This document shows positions 7,824-14,378 of a stretch of 33,454 nt of DNA, in pieces. Within the stretch, counting starts at the first letter, position 1. Every line of letters starts with the position of its first letter. Location of the stretch: positions 1-33,454 of the forward strand of contig NZ_VCKY01000114.1 in assembly GCF_005889735.1 (NCBI RefSeq), given 5' to 3'. The notes under the pieces were generated by a model that saw nothing but the letters and a program-made list of their open reading frames with translations, had not been told where the DNA came from and made no database searches. Origin of the DNA: Nonomuraea turkmeniaca (GTDB lineage: Bacteria; Actinomycetota; Actinomycetes; Streptosporangiales; Streptosporangiaceae). The position numbers were made by a program, and so were the translations under genes.

Positions 7824-8575
7824 CACCCTTCCGATTCCGGCCGCCTGAGCTCCGCGATCCGATCGGCGTCGCGATCCGCGTGCAGCATCTGCCCGCCGAT
7901 CATCCACAGCGACCCGGCGCTTCCGCCGCTGGCCACGATCTGGCGAGCGGCGGCCTCCCGGTAGCCGTCATGACGCACCAGGTGGTCGACGAGCTCGTCC
8001 GCCTTGGCGAACACGGGCGTGGCCGGGACCGGGTCACCAGCCGTGTTCCACAGCTGCCACCCCTCGCCCGGAGGCGGGGGAGTGGGCTGCCAGGCGTCGG
8101 CCTGCTCCCGCTGGCCCGGGTAGGCCTCGATGCGGGCGTTACCGCCGCAGCGTCCGCAGATTCCCCACACGTCCGGGTCCAGCCCGGCGGCGCTGACGAT
8201 CGCTCGGGTGGCGTTCCACACGTCATGGTCGTCGTGGTCGCCATGCCGCGGTGGCCGCCCGGCCAGGCCGGCGGTCAGTCCTTCGATGTCGTCGCTGGGG
8301 CGCTGCCCGGGTCGCTCCATCAGGGAGGCGAGGAAGGGATGCATGGCTGCTGATCGTCCGTGCGCGCGCTTGCGGGCGGCGGCCGCCGGCGTTTCGTTCG
8401 GCAGCATCAGCAGCAGGTACGCGAGCGCCTCCAGCCACTCCCGGGCGGAGGTGAACCCGTGCCGGCAGGCCGGGCACGGCGGAAGCTGCAGCTCGTCCGG
8501 CATAACGTACCCGCGCCACACCGCGCCGAGCGGCGCGTCGAAGTCGAGCGGTACCCGGCGGACCTCGGTACTCAT
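7823..8575 (-). CDS. Actinophage-type conserved protein with two Cys pairs
   Basis: 250 residues; ATG 8575 overlaps the stop of the small upstream ORF (ATGA). The N-terminus RRVPLDFDAPLGAVWRGY is a strongly recurring signature of unnamed actinophage and Streptomyces prophage proteins. CPAC (residues about 34-37) and CGRC-GG (about 140) form a split zinc-ribbon-like set. Other family landmarks are PSDDIEGLTAGLAGR, AGLDPDVWGICGRCGG, EAYPGQREQADAW and GEGWQLWNTAGD. It is probably metal-binding and cytoplasmic. The length agrees with the family, so it looks intact. Function not established. Confidence 0.8.
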   Translation of the reverse strand: MSTEVRRVPLDFDAPLGAVWRGYVMPDELQLPPCPACRHGFTSAREWLEALAYLLLMLPNETPAAAARKRAHGRSAAMHPFLASLMERPGQRPSDDIEGLTAGLAGRPPRHGDHDDHDVWNATRAIVSAAGLDPDVWGICGRCGGNARIEAYPGQREQADAWQPTPPPPGEGWQLWNTAGDPVPATPVFAKADELVDHLVRHDGYREAAARQIVASGGSAGSLWMIGGQMLHADRDADRIAELRRPESEG

Positions 8576-8664
8576 CGCGTCCGCCGGCGCGACGGGCCGC
8601 CGCTGGTGCGGCCATGCTGGCGCACGACAGCGCAGTGCACGCGGCTCGGAAGGACGGCGGTCAC
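8572..8664 (-). CDS. Possible 30-residue bridging ORF
   Basis: A GTG-started frame begins as GTGA over the stop of the gene at 8661 and ends as ATGA over the start of the gene at 8575, so both ends show translational coupling. The product (VLPSRVHCAVVRQHGRTSGG core, basic Arg-rich tail) is too short for a domain call. The double overlap is the main evidence that it is a gene and not a spacer. Confidence 0.45.
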   Translation of the reverse strand: MTAVLPSRVHCAVVRQHGRTSGGPSRRRTR

Positions 8665-8873
8665 GGCGTCTCCGGGACCGGCTCGTTGGTCGCGGTGATG
8701 ACCGCTGTGGCCAGGTCGGGGACCCACTCGGCGTACTCGCTCTTGGGGTCCACGCCGTTGAGGCCGTAGTCCCAGAACGGAAACGCGCGGATGGCCCGCT
8801 CAGCGACGGCTTGCTGGTCGTTCGCCGGTCGCTCGTGCGAGCGGCTCGCAGGGGAGGAGTCGTTCAACGGCAT
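8661..8873 (-). CDS. Unrecognised 70-residue protein
   Basis: ATG 8873 with GAAGGC just upstream; the stop overlaps the next small ORF as GTGA. The N-terminal third is polar, then comes AVAERAIRAFPFWDYGLNGVDPKSEYAEWVPDLATAVITATNEP, a compact acidic helical unit. No motif recognised. It is the first gene after the hairpin at 8919-8950, so its transcription depends on read-through or on an unseen promoter. Confidence 0.55.
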   Translation of the reverse strand: MPLNDSSPASRSHERPANDQQAVAERAIRAFPFWDYGLNGVDPKSEYAEWVPDLATAVITATNEPVPETP

Positions 8874-8918
8874 CTGCCTTCAGGGAGGAGGGGGAGGAGT
8901 AGAACACAAAGTGGAGTT

Positions 8919-8950
8919 AACGTCGCCTCGCACCCTGGCGAGGCGACGTT
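8919..8950 (-). terminator. Perfect 13-bp hairpin inside the leftward gene series
   Basis: AACGTCGCCTCGC and its exact reverse complement flank a 6-base loop, directly abutting the stop codon of the gene at 8951. It divides the leftward series into an upstream set (11038 to 8951) and a downstream set (8873 to 5076). Confidence 0.8.
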
Positions 8951-9304
8951 CTATGTCCTGGGCGTCAGGTCGAGGCCGTCACGTACCAGGTCGGCCGCCA
9001 CGCTGGCGGCGACGGAGGCTGCCGTCTCGGGGGTGAGCGCGTGCTGGGCGTGGTGGGCGCGGAGCTTCTCGGCGATCCGCAGGTACAGCAGGTCCTCGCC
9101 GGCCAGGCCGTCGTCGGTCTTCTCCATCCACGTGCGGCTCAGTCGGACCGGCGGCGCTCCGGGGTATTCGGCCGGCTCCCCTTCGCGACCTCGGGTGAGG
9201 AGCAGCACCGCCCACCGGTCGCGGCCTGCGAGGAGCCGCCAGTAGGTGCGGCGCCGCATGTCGGAGCGGGCGAGGATGGTGGCCATCTTGGCCAGGTCTC
9301 GCAT
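8951..9304 (-). CDS. Unrecognised 117-residue helical protein
   Basis: ATG 9304 lies 7 bases after the preceding stop. GTG codons at 9325 and 9328, preceded by GGAGGGAG, are alternatives that would overlap the previous gene. The product starts MRDLAKMATILARSDMRRRTYWRLLAGRDRW, has strands around WAVLLLTRGREGEP, and ends in a helix (TPETAASVAASVAADLVRDGL). No domain recognised. A strong hairpin follows the stop. Confidence 0.55.
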   Translation of the reverse strand: MRDLAKMATILARSDMRRRTYWRLLAGRDRWAVLLLTRGREGEPAEYPGAPPVRLSRTWMEKTDDGLAGEDLLYLRIAEKLRAHHAQHALTPETAASVAASVAADLVRDGLDLTPRT

Positions 9305-9311
9305 GGATGCC

Positions 9312-9644
9312 TTACGCCAGGGCACCACGGTCTCCCTCCGGAACGTCATCTGCCGGTGCGGCCGCGTCAGACTCTCCCTGGCGGGCGGCGAGCACGGCGC
9401 GCACGCATGTCCTTTCGATGTCGGCGAGGATGCGCCGGACACGGCGCTTTCCTGCGGGGGTGAGCGGCACGACCGTGCTGACGCCGGTGATGCCGTCGAG
9501 GCTGGTCCACTCATCGTCGTCGGGGTCGATCCGGATGCGCACCTGAACGATGGGAGCGCGGCCCTGCGCGCAGAGCGCGCGGTAGTCACGCTGGGCTTGC
9601 CGTCGTTCCCGGATCCGGCGCACTACGCGGTGAAGGGGAAGCAT
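9312..9644 (-). CDS. Unrecognised 110-residue basic protein
   Basis: ATG 9644 with AAAGGA 10 bases upstream. A strongly basic N-terminus (RVVRRIRERRQAQRDYRALCAQG) is followed by a beta segment (PIVQVRIRIDPDDDEW) and a helix (AGKRRVRRILADIERTCVRAVLAARQ). The pattern would fit a small nucleic-acid-binding protein, but this is inference from charge only. It is closely packed in the leftward operon. Confidence 0.5.
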   Translation of the reverse strand: MLPLHRVVRRIRERRQAQRDYRALCAQGRAPIVQVRIRIDPDDDEWTSLDGITGVSTVVPLTPAGKRRVRRILADIERTCVRAVLAARQGESDAAAPADDVPEGDRGALA

Positions 9645-9656
9645 GCGAGGGTCCTT

Positions 9657-9926
9657 TCAGAATCGGCCGGGCGGCCTCATGGCCACCGACGCAACCCGCC
9701 GCCATACGCGCAGGGCGGCGGTGAGAGCGACGTTCTCGCTGATCTCGCCGTCGGTGGCCGTCCCGTTCACGATGGCCACTTCCAGACCGGCGATGCGCTT
9801 CATCAGGGCGGCGCCGCGGGCTGTTGCGTGTGCACGGCGGGCTTCGGCGGACAGCGCCTCGAGGTCGGCGGCACCCACGTGTACGTGGGCGCCGCTCGGC
9901 GCTGATCCGTGGATGGGCTCACCCAT
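9657..9926 (-). CDS. Unrecognised 89-residue protein
   Basis: ATG 9926 overlaps the preceding stop by 8 bases, which sets the start. After a His/Gly-rich beginning the chain is helical (DLEALSAEARRAHATARGAALMKRIAGLEVAIVNG), then ENVALTAALRVWRRVASVAM. No motif recognised. The long Ala-rich helix and the tight overlap are its only distinguishing features. Confidence 0.5.
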   Translation of the reverse strand: MGEPIHGSAPSGAHVHVGAADLEALSAEARRAHATARGAALMKRIAGLEVAIVNGTATDGEISENVALTAALRVWRRVASVAMRPPGRF

Positions 9927-10206
9927 AGCCGGAGTAGTCGTCGATGACGGGGGAGTAGTCGGCCTCGTGCAGCCGCGTGGACGTCTGCGAGCACGTCACC
10001 AGCGGGGCGACGTCACCCATGGCCACGACGCTGTCGCTCGGGTCCCGGTCCGCGATGGCCGTCTGCAGCGTCCGTGACCACGTCAGCAGGATGCCGCACT
10101 CGCACCATGTCCAGCCGGTGAAGTGCAGGGCGTCGATGGCCAGGTCGACCTTGGGTAGTTCCGGGAGGCGGTCGAACACCTCCCGGAACCTGTTCGGACG
10201 GCTCAC
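9919..10206 (-). CDS. Unrecognised 95-residue protein
   Basis: GTG 10206 overlaps the stop of the VPLDAD-family gene upstream (GTGA). The sequence contains DLAIDALHFTGWTWCECGILLTWSRTLQ, with a CEC pair, then a polar C-terminus ending in DDYSGYG. No domain was recognised. The coupled start indicates production in fixed ratio with the gene at 10203-10616. Confidence 0.55.
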   Translation of the reverse strand: MSRPNRFREVFDRLPELPKVDLAIDALHFTGWTWCECGILLTWSRTLQTAIADRDPSDSVVAMGDVAPLVTCSQTSTRLHEADYSPVIDDYSGYG

Positions 10207-10616
10207 GCCGATTCCGTCCGCGCGTTCCTCCGCCCGGCCGCGATGTCGGCGACGTAGCGGAATCCGGGGTCGGTCTGCGCCCACTGGACGACCCCGACCA
10301 GGCGCTGCACCGCGTCACGTGGCGTCTCGTATGGAAGGCCGAGCAGGTGCGCGTTGATGCGGTGTGCCGCCTCGGCGCACATCTTGCGCTCCCACTCGGC
10401 CTGGTCGGCGTCGCGCGGCGCACGGAGGCGGACGGACGGGATGGCGACCAGGTCGGCATGCATCAGGTGGCGCTCGACGACGGTGTCGTACAGGCGGACC
10501 GCTCCAGCGAATGACGTTCCCGACTGCTCCCAGTCGGTGCTGTCTTCCAGGTAGACGGCCAGCGTCTCGCGGTCGGCGTCGAGTGGCACGAACGCGATGG
10601 TGGCGGCGGTGTTCAT
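10203..10616 (-). CDS. VPLDAD-family protein, copy A
   Basis: 137 residues from ATG 10616, with GGAGG 6 bases upstream. It opens with IAFVPLDADRETLAVYLEDS, followed by WEQSGTSFAGAVRLYDTVV, a Pro-rich linker, AAHRINAHLLGLPYETP, and a tail YVADIAAGRRN. The same order of blocks occurs in the products of 28251-28902 (FVPFDANATFLTAYLEAS, GTTFDGRIRQYDAV, RINAHALRLPFDTP, YQIAAGRQN) and, more weakly, 32905-33294. I know of no name for this family. No catalytic residues are evident. It is the second gene downstream of the tandem shared promoters, coupled to the next gene by GTGA. Confidence 0.65.
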   Translation of the reverse strand: MNTAATIAFVPLDADRETLAVYLEDSTDWEQSGTSFAGAVRLYDTVVERHLMHADLVAIPSVRLRAPRDADQAEWERKMCAEAAHRINAHLLGLPYETPRDAVQRLVGVVQWAQTDPGFRYVADIAAGRRNARTESA

Positions 10617-10657
10617 CAGGGCCTCCAAGCCGGTGAGCTATGGCGGGGACGGGAGGG

Positions 10658-11038
10658 TCAGGCGTTGCGGGTGTCGCGCATGTCGTTGATCACGGCGATC
10701 AGGAGCGTGGCGCTGGGCGGGTTCTTGAACTCGATCTGCTGGCCGCTGTCGATGTCTTTCACCGTGGTGGCGATGGCGGGGAGCCACTCAGTGGGGGTCA
10801 GCTCGCCGGATCGGGGGTGGTAGAAGGCGATTTCGAGATCGTCGAGGCTGACGCGCTCGTCGTCGCCGTCGGTGGTCTCTCTCGCGGCTAGGCCGCTCTC
10901 GAAGGCGTACTCGTGGATGCGGTGGTACAGCGCTATGAGAGCCTCGCTGTACTCGCGGCGCAGGTCGTCCTCGAGCGCTCGTTTCTGCTGGTCGAGCGAT
11001 GAGAGACGCGCACGCATCTCGCCAATCCGAGAGGTCAT
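10658..11038 (-). CDS. Unrecognised coiled-coil-starting protein, first gene of the leftward operon
   Basis: 126 residues from ATG 11038; a GTG at 11047 is also possible. The N-terminus is a charged coiled-coil-like helix (RIGEMRARLSSLDQQKRALE). Next come IALYHRIHEYAFESGLAARE and SLDDLEIAFYHPRSGELTPTEWLPAI, then a C-terminal SATLLIAVINDMRD. The middle resembles part of the protein at 11658-12029 (helix, Y-A-x-x-x-GLAA, acidic turn, strand), suggesting distant paralogy. It lies about 25 bases from the end of promoter element copy 2, so the leader is very short. Function unknown. Confidence 0.6.
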   Translation of the reverse strand: MTSRIGEMRARLSSLDQQKRALEDDLRREYSEALIALYHRIHEYAFESGLAARETTDGDDERVSLDDLEIAFYHPRSGELTPTEWLPAIATTVKDIDSGQQIEFKNPPSATLLIAVINDMRDTRNA

Positions 11039-11047
11039 GACAGCCAC

Positions 11048-11116
11048 TCATTCACTTAATTTCAGTACAGGATAGTTATTTAACGAGGAGCAACGGGTGG
11101 CCGATTTCATGACCAT
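11048..11116 (-). CDS. Possible 22-residue leader ORF between tandem promoters
   Basis: ATG 11116 lies 6 bases after a GGGGGGTGAG stretch. The frame runs through promoter copy 2 and stops at 11048-11050, immediately next to the alternative GTG start (11047) of the first operon gene. Only transcripts from the distal promoter (copy 3) would contain it. Composition is not informative; it may be a leader peptide or chance. Confidence 0.2.
   Translation of the reverse strand: MVMKSATRCSSLNNYPVLKLSE
11062..11080 (-). promoter_or_regulatory. Shared promoter/operator element, copy 2 (proximal)
   Basis: On the minus strand AATAACTATCCTGTACTGA, 16 of 19 matching the consensus and an exact match across AACTATCCTGTACT. 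It points at the gene starting at 11038. A TTG-type -35 is not at the ideal 17-bp spacing (TTGCTC lies about 3 bp further out). Confidence 0.65.
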
Positions 11117-11144
11117 CCACTCACCCCCCGTATCTACGCATTAA

Positions 11145-11163
11145 ATAATACAGGATAGTTATT
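11145..11163 (-). promoter_or_regulatory. Shared promoter/operator element, copy 3 (distal)
   Basis: On the minus strand AATAACTATCCTGTATTAT, 17 of 19. TTGGCA lies exactly 17 bp before TATTAT, so it reads as a near-consensus housekeeping-type promoter. The stop codon of the upstream gene (11159-11161) lies inside it. It is 83 bp from copy 2 and drives the same direction. Confidence 0.75.
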
Positions 11164-11461
11164 TTTTTGCCAACTTGCACACATGCCGCCTGCCCGTGGC
11201 CTTGATGACAAGCCAGGCCAGGCCGGTGATCGGCCAGGACAGGGCGCCCATGACGATGATCATGGCTCCCGCCACGGGCATCTTCCCCTGGGCGTCGAGG
11301 CCACTGATGTTCGAGCGCCAGGAACGGAGCTGATGCCGGCAGTCGTCGCACAACTGGAGCGGGTCACGCTGCTCCCGCTCCTCGATGTACCTGACGACGT
11401 AGGGGAGGTACGGCATGGCTCCGATCGCCCAGATGAGGGGAACGGCGTCGGCGGGGGTCAT
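11159..11461 (-). CDS. Small membrane protein with CxxC motif
   Basis: 100 residues from ATG 11461, preceded by GGCGGAAG. A hydrophobic N-terminus (AVPLIWAIGAMPYLPYVV) is followed by a polar part with CDDC (LQLCDDCRHQLRSW) and a second hydrophobic stretch (VAGAMIIVMGALSWPITGLAWLVI), then a basic end (KATGRRHVCKLAKK). This fits a two-pass membrane protein with a possible metal- or redox-active CxxC loop. Family not recognised. The 3' end forms part of promoter copy 3. The 155 bases upstream of its start hold no other gene. Confidence 0.6.
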   Translation of the reverse strand: MTPADAVPLIWAIGAMPYLPYVVRYIEEREQRDPLQLCDDCRHQLRSWRSNISGLDAQGKMPVAGAMIIVMGALSWPITGLAWLVIKATGRRHVCKLAKK

Positions 11462-11615
11462 GCTTCCGCCTGGGGTGCCAGCTCCTGGCGGCTGTGAGCG
11501 CCTTCGTCCAGGGAGGCGGGGAGGGAATCGATCATGGCGACCTTTCGCTGGTGAGCGAGCAGAGAGGTGCTCGACGGGCGTCGGCGTATCCCCACTGCGT
11601 GAACGGGTTAGAGAA

Positions 11616-11650
11616 GTGGCGGCGCACCCTTCGGGCAGGCGCGCCGCCAC
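11616..11650 (-). terminator. 10-bp hairpin after the gene at 11658
   Basis: GTGGCGGCGC pairs perfectly with GCGCCGCCAC across a 15-base loop, starting 8 bases beyond the stop of the leftward gene. Confidence 0.65.
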
Positions 11651-11657
11651 GCGAAGC

Positions 11658-12029
11658 TCAGGCGGCGGGGCGAAGCATGGCGACCACGGGCAGGAGGTCG
11701 GAGGCGTCGGGAGGGAACGCATCCCAGCTGATCTTGAGGCCGTCCTCAGGGGCGTTGGTGCGGCTGGCCTTGGCGGCGATCGGCGGCGGCGGAGCGATGC
11801 CCGAGATGCGGGCCAGCGCAACGTCCACGCCACCCAGCCGCACAATCTCGTAGTCACCCCACCAGATCACCTCGGCGGCGAGGCCCTCGTGCGCCGCGTA
11901 GGTGGTCAGCGCCTCGCGCAGGCCGTCGATGGCCTTGATGTAGTCGGCGCGGTTCTCGGCGGCTTCCCTGATCGGGCGAACAGCAGCAGCCACCAGGCCG
12001 CGAGCGTGCTTCAGCAGGTTCGTCATCAT
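11658..12029 (-). CDS. Unrecognised protein under shared promoter element
   Basis: 123 residues from ATG 12029, with GAGGGGAAGC just upstream. The first 60 residues are helical (LLKHARGLVAAAVRPIREAAENRADYIKAIDGLREALTTY), then AAHEGLAAEVIWWGDYEIVRLGGVDVALARI, a Pro-rich linker and a C-terminal WDAFPPDASDLLPVVAML. The helix-GLAA-strand block resembles the protein at 10658-11038. It is a single-gene transcription unit between promoter copy 4 and a hairpin. Function unknown. Confidence 0.6.
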   Translation of the reverse strand: MMTNLLKHARGLVAAAVRPIREAAENRADYIKAIDGLREALTTYAAHEGLAAEVIWWGDYEIVRLGGVDVALARISGIAPPPPIAAKASRTNAPEDGLKISWDAFPPDASDLLPVVAMLRPAA

Positions 12030-12067
12030 GCTTCCCCTCAAGTCGCTATCCCGCGCTTACATATAAA

Positions 12068-12086
12068 ACCATATAAGACAGTTAAT
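12068..12086 (-). promoter_or_regulatory. Shared promoter/operator element, copy 4
   Basis: On the minus strand ATTAACTGTCTTATATGGT, 13 of 19 to the consensus. TTGCGC lies exactly 17 bp before TATGGT, reproducing the promoter geometry of copy 3. It points at the start at 12029, 39 bases away. Confidence 0.6.
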
Positions 12087-12191
12087 AGCGGCGCAACTCT
12101 GCCCGCCCAGCACCCCACACCCCCATTTCACCAGCGGCAACACGTCAGAAAACGGAAGACGATTAGCGGTTTGTCGGTCCCGCCCGGCACG

Positions 12192-14276
12192 ATGACCCCC
12201 ATGACCACGGACGCACCCCCGTACACCCACCTCGCCGACCGCGCCAGCTACACCGCCGCCATCCAAACCGTCCGCGACGCCGCCGCGGCGTACTACGCCG
12301 ACGGCACCAGCCCGATCGATGACGCCACCTACGACGACCTGGTGCGCGGCATCGCCCAGTACGAGGCTGCGCACCCCGACGAGGTCGACGCCGACTCACC
12401 GATCGACAAGGTCGCCGCCGGCGCCGCAACCGGCGACGTCCCGCACACCGTCCCCATGCTCAGCCTCGACAACGTGTTCTCCCCGGACGACCTCGCCAGC
12501 TGGGCCGCCGGACTTGAACGCCGTCTCGGCCGGCCCGTCACCGCTTGGAGCGTCGAGCCGAAGTTCGACGGCCTAGCGATCTCCGCCCGGTACCGGGACG
12601 GCCGCCTGGCCCAGCTCGTCACACGCGGCAACGGCACCGCCGGCGAGGACGTCAGCCACGCGATCGGAACCATCGACGGACTCCCGGCCACGCTCGCCGA
12701 ACCGGTCACGATCGAGGTGCGCGGCGAAGTCATGATGACGACGGCCCAGTTCGACGACGCCTGCGCCAAGCGGCTCGCCCACGAAGGCGCCGCCTTCGCC
12801 AACGCGCGCAGCGCCGCCGCCGGCACCCTCCGCGCCCAGGACCGGCCGTACACGTGTCAGCTCACGTTCTTCTGCTACGGCGCCCTTCCTCTGCCTCCGC
12901 ACGACAGCGGCGACACCGCCCAGCACCTGCGCACCCTGCCGCACAGCGACCTCATGGCCATGGTCGCGAAGCTGGGCGTGCAAACCGCCGCCGCCACCCC
13001 GGTGCCCGGCATCGTCGCCACCACCGTGGCCGCCATCCAGGAGCGCATCAGCGAGATCGCCGCGGCCCGCGCCGAACTGCCGTTCGGCATCGACGGCATC
13101 GTCATCCGCGCAGACCTCGCCGCCGACCAAGCCGAGGCCGGGTTCAGTTCCCGCGCCCCACGCTGGGCGACCGCGTACAAGCTCCCAGCCGCCGAGGTCA
13201 TCGGGAAGCTCGTCGCCGTCCAGTGGGCCGTCGGCCGCACCGGCATCATCGCCCCGCGGGGCGTTCTCGAGCCCGTCGTCCTGGACGGGTCAACGATCAC
13301 GTACGCGACCTTGCACAACGCGGCCTTCATCGCCGGACGCGACTTCCGGCTCGGCGATCCCGTCACCGTCAAGAAGGCCGGGGACGTCATTCCTCGGATC
13401 GAGGCGCCCGTCGTTCACCTGCGGACCGGCGACGAGACGGCCATCGCCATCCCCGATGTGTGCCCGAACTGCGGCCAGAGCATCGACAAGTCGCAGGAGC
13501 GGTGGCGGTGCGTCCAGGGGCGCAAGTGCTACGCCCTGGCGTCCATCGTGTACGCGGCCGGCCGGGACCAGCTGGATATCGAGGGACTGGCCAAGAGCCG
13601 CATCGAGCAGATGCTCGACGCCGGCATCATTGCCGACTTCGGTGACCTGTTCACCCTCACGTACGAGCAGATCATCAGCTTGGACCGCATGGGGGAGAGC
13701 AGCACGACCAAGCTCCTCGCCGCGATCGAGACGGCCAAGTCCCAGCCGCTCAGCCGTGTCTTCTGCGCGCTCGGGGTTCGCGGGACGGGCCGGTCGATGT
13801 CCCGACGCATCGCCCGGCACTTCGGCACGATGGACAACATCCTGGACGCCGACACCGACGCCATCCGGACCGTGGACGGCATGGGCACGGAGAAGGCCAC
13901 CCTCATGGTGTCCGAACTGCGCGAGTTGCTGCCGCTCATCGACAAGCTGAAGGCCGCCGGGGTCAACATGACCGAGCCGGGCGTTGCGGGGGCGGGCGGC
14001 TCGGACGACGACGTGACGGCCGCCGAACTCCCGTTGAACGGCATGTCCGTGGTCGTGACCGGCGCGATGACGGGTGCGCTCGATGCGCTGTCCCGCAACG
14101 AGATGAACGAGCTCATCGAGCGCGCCGGAGGCAAGGCGTCCAGCTCGGTGTCGGCGAAGACGAGCCTGCTCGTCGCGGGGGAGAAGGCAGGCTCCAAGCG
14201 TGCCAAGGCGGAGACGCTCGGCGTGAAGATCATCGGCCCGGACGACTTCGCCGACATGATCGCCGCGTTTCTGTAG
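12192..14276 (+). CDS. ligA: NAD+-dependent DNA ligase
   Basis: 694 residues, close to the usual LigA length. It seals nicks in duplex DNA by way of an enzyme-AMP intermediate formed from NAD+. Visible in order: NAD-binding domain Ia (YYADGTSPIDDATYDDL, about 34-50); adenylation motif EPKFDG with the nucleophile Lys124; RGNGTAGEDVSHAIGTI; REVMM equivalent EVRGEVMM; the FGIDGIVIRAD and ATAYKLPA motifs; the OB fold with VGRTGIIAPRGVLEPV; a four-Cys zinc finger (CPNC ... WRC ... KC, about 423-440); HhH repeats; and a C-terminal BRCT domain (LNGMSVVVTGAM onward). All catalytic elements are present. ATGs at 12192 and 12201 are both possible; neither has a clear ribosome site. This is probably an accessory copy rather than the host's only LigA, given the surroundings. 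Confidence 0.95.
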   Translation: MTPMTTDAPPYTHLADRASYTAAIQTVRDAAAAYYADGTSPIDDATYDDLVRGIAQYEAAHPDEVDADSPIDKVAAGAATGDVPHTVPMLSLDNVFSPDDLASWAAGLERRLGRPVTAWSVEPKFDGLAISARYRDGRLAQLVTRGNGTAGEDVSHAIGTIDGLPATLAEPVTIEVRGEVMMTTAQFDDACAKRLAHEGAAFANARSAAAGTLRAQDRPYTCQLTFFCYGALPLPPHDSGDTAQHLRTLPHSDLMAMVAKLGVQTAAATPVPGIVATTVAAIQERISEIAAARAELPFGIDGIVIRADLAADQAEAGFSSRAPRWATAYKLPAAEVIGKLVAVQWAVGRTGIIAPRGVLEPVVLDGSTITYATLHNAAFIAGRDFRLGDPVTVKKAGDVIPRIEAPVVHLRTGDETAIAIPDVCPNCGQSIDKSQERWRCVQGRKCYALASIVYAAGRDQLDIEGLAKSRIEQMLDAGIIADFGDLFTLTYEQIISLDRMGESSTTKLLAAIETAKSQPLSRVFCALGVRGTGRSMSRRIARHFGTMDNILDADTDAIRTVDGMGTEKATLMVSELRELLPLIDKLKAAGVNMTEPGVAGAGGSDDDVTAAELPLNGMSVVVTGAMTGALDALSRNEMNELIERAGGKASSSVSAKTSLLVAGEKAGSKRAKAETLGVKIIGPDDFADMIAAFL

Positions 14277-14293
14277 AGGACGGCGACGGTTCA

Positions 14294-14325
14294 GGCCCGG
14301 CTCGCGTCTCTGTGCAAGCCGGGCC
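14294..14325 (+). terminator. Hairpin after ligA
   Basis: GGCCCGGCT and AGCCGGGCC form a perfect 9-bp stem, 18 bases downstream of the ligA stop at 14274-14276. Confidence 0.7.
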
Positions 14326-14378
14326 CCCAGATCCCGCACAGGGGGCGCGGGGCCTGGATCGTCGGTGACAGGCCGGCC

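Noticed and set aside
11415..12191. In-frame upstream extension of ligA by about 259 codons
   Set aside because: It runs antisense through two leftward genes and a promoter element; LigA's own N-terminal domain begins just after 12192.
12545..13645. 366-codon Arg/Pro-rich frame within ligA
   Set aside because: Same-strand alternate frame of ligA with composition typical of out-of-frame GC-rich coding DNA.
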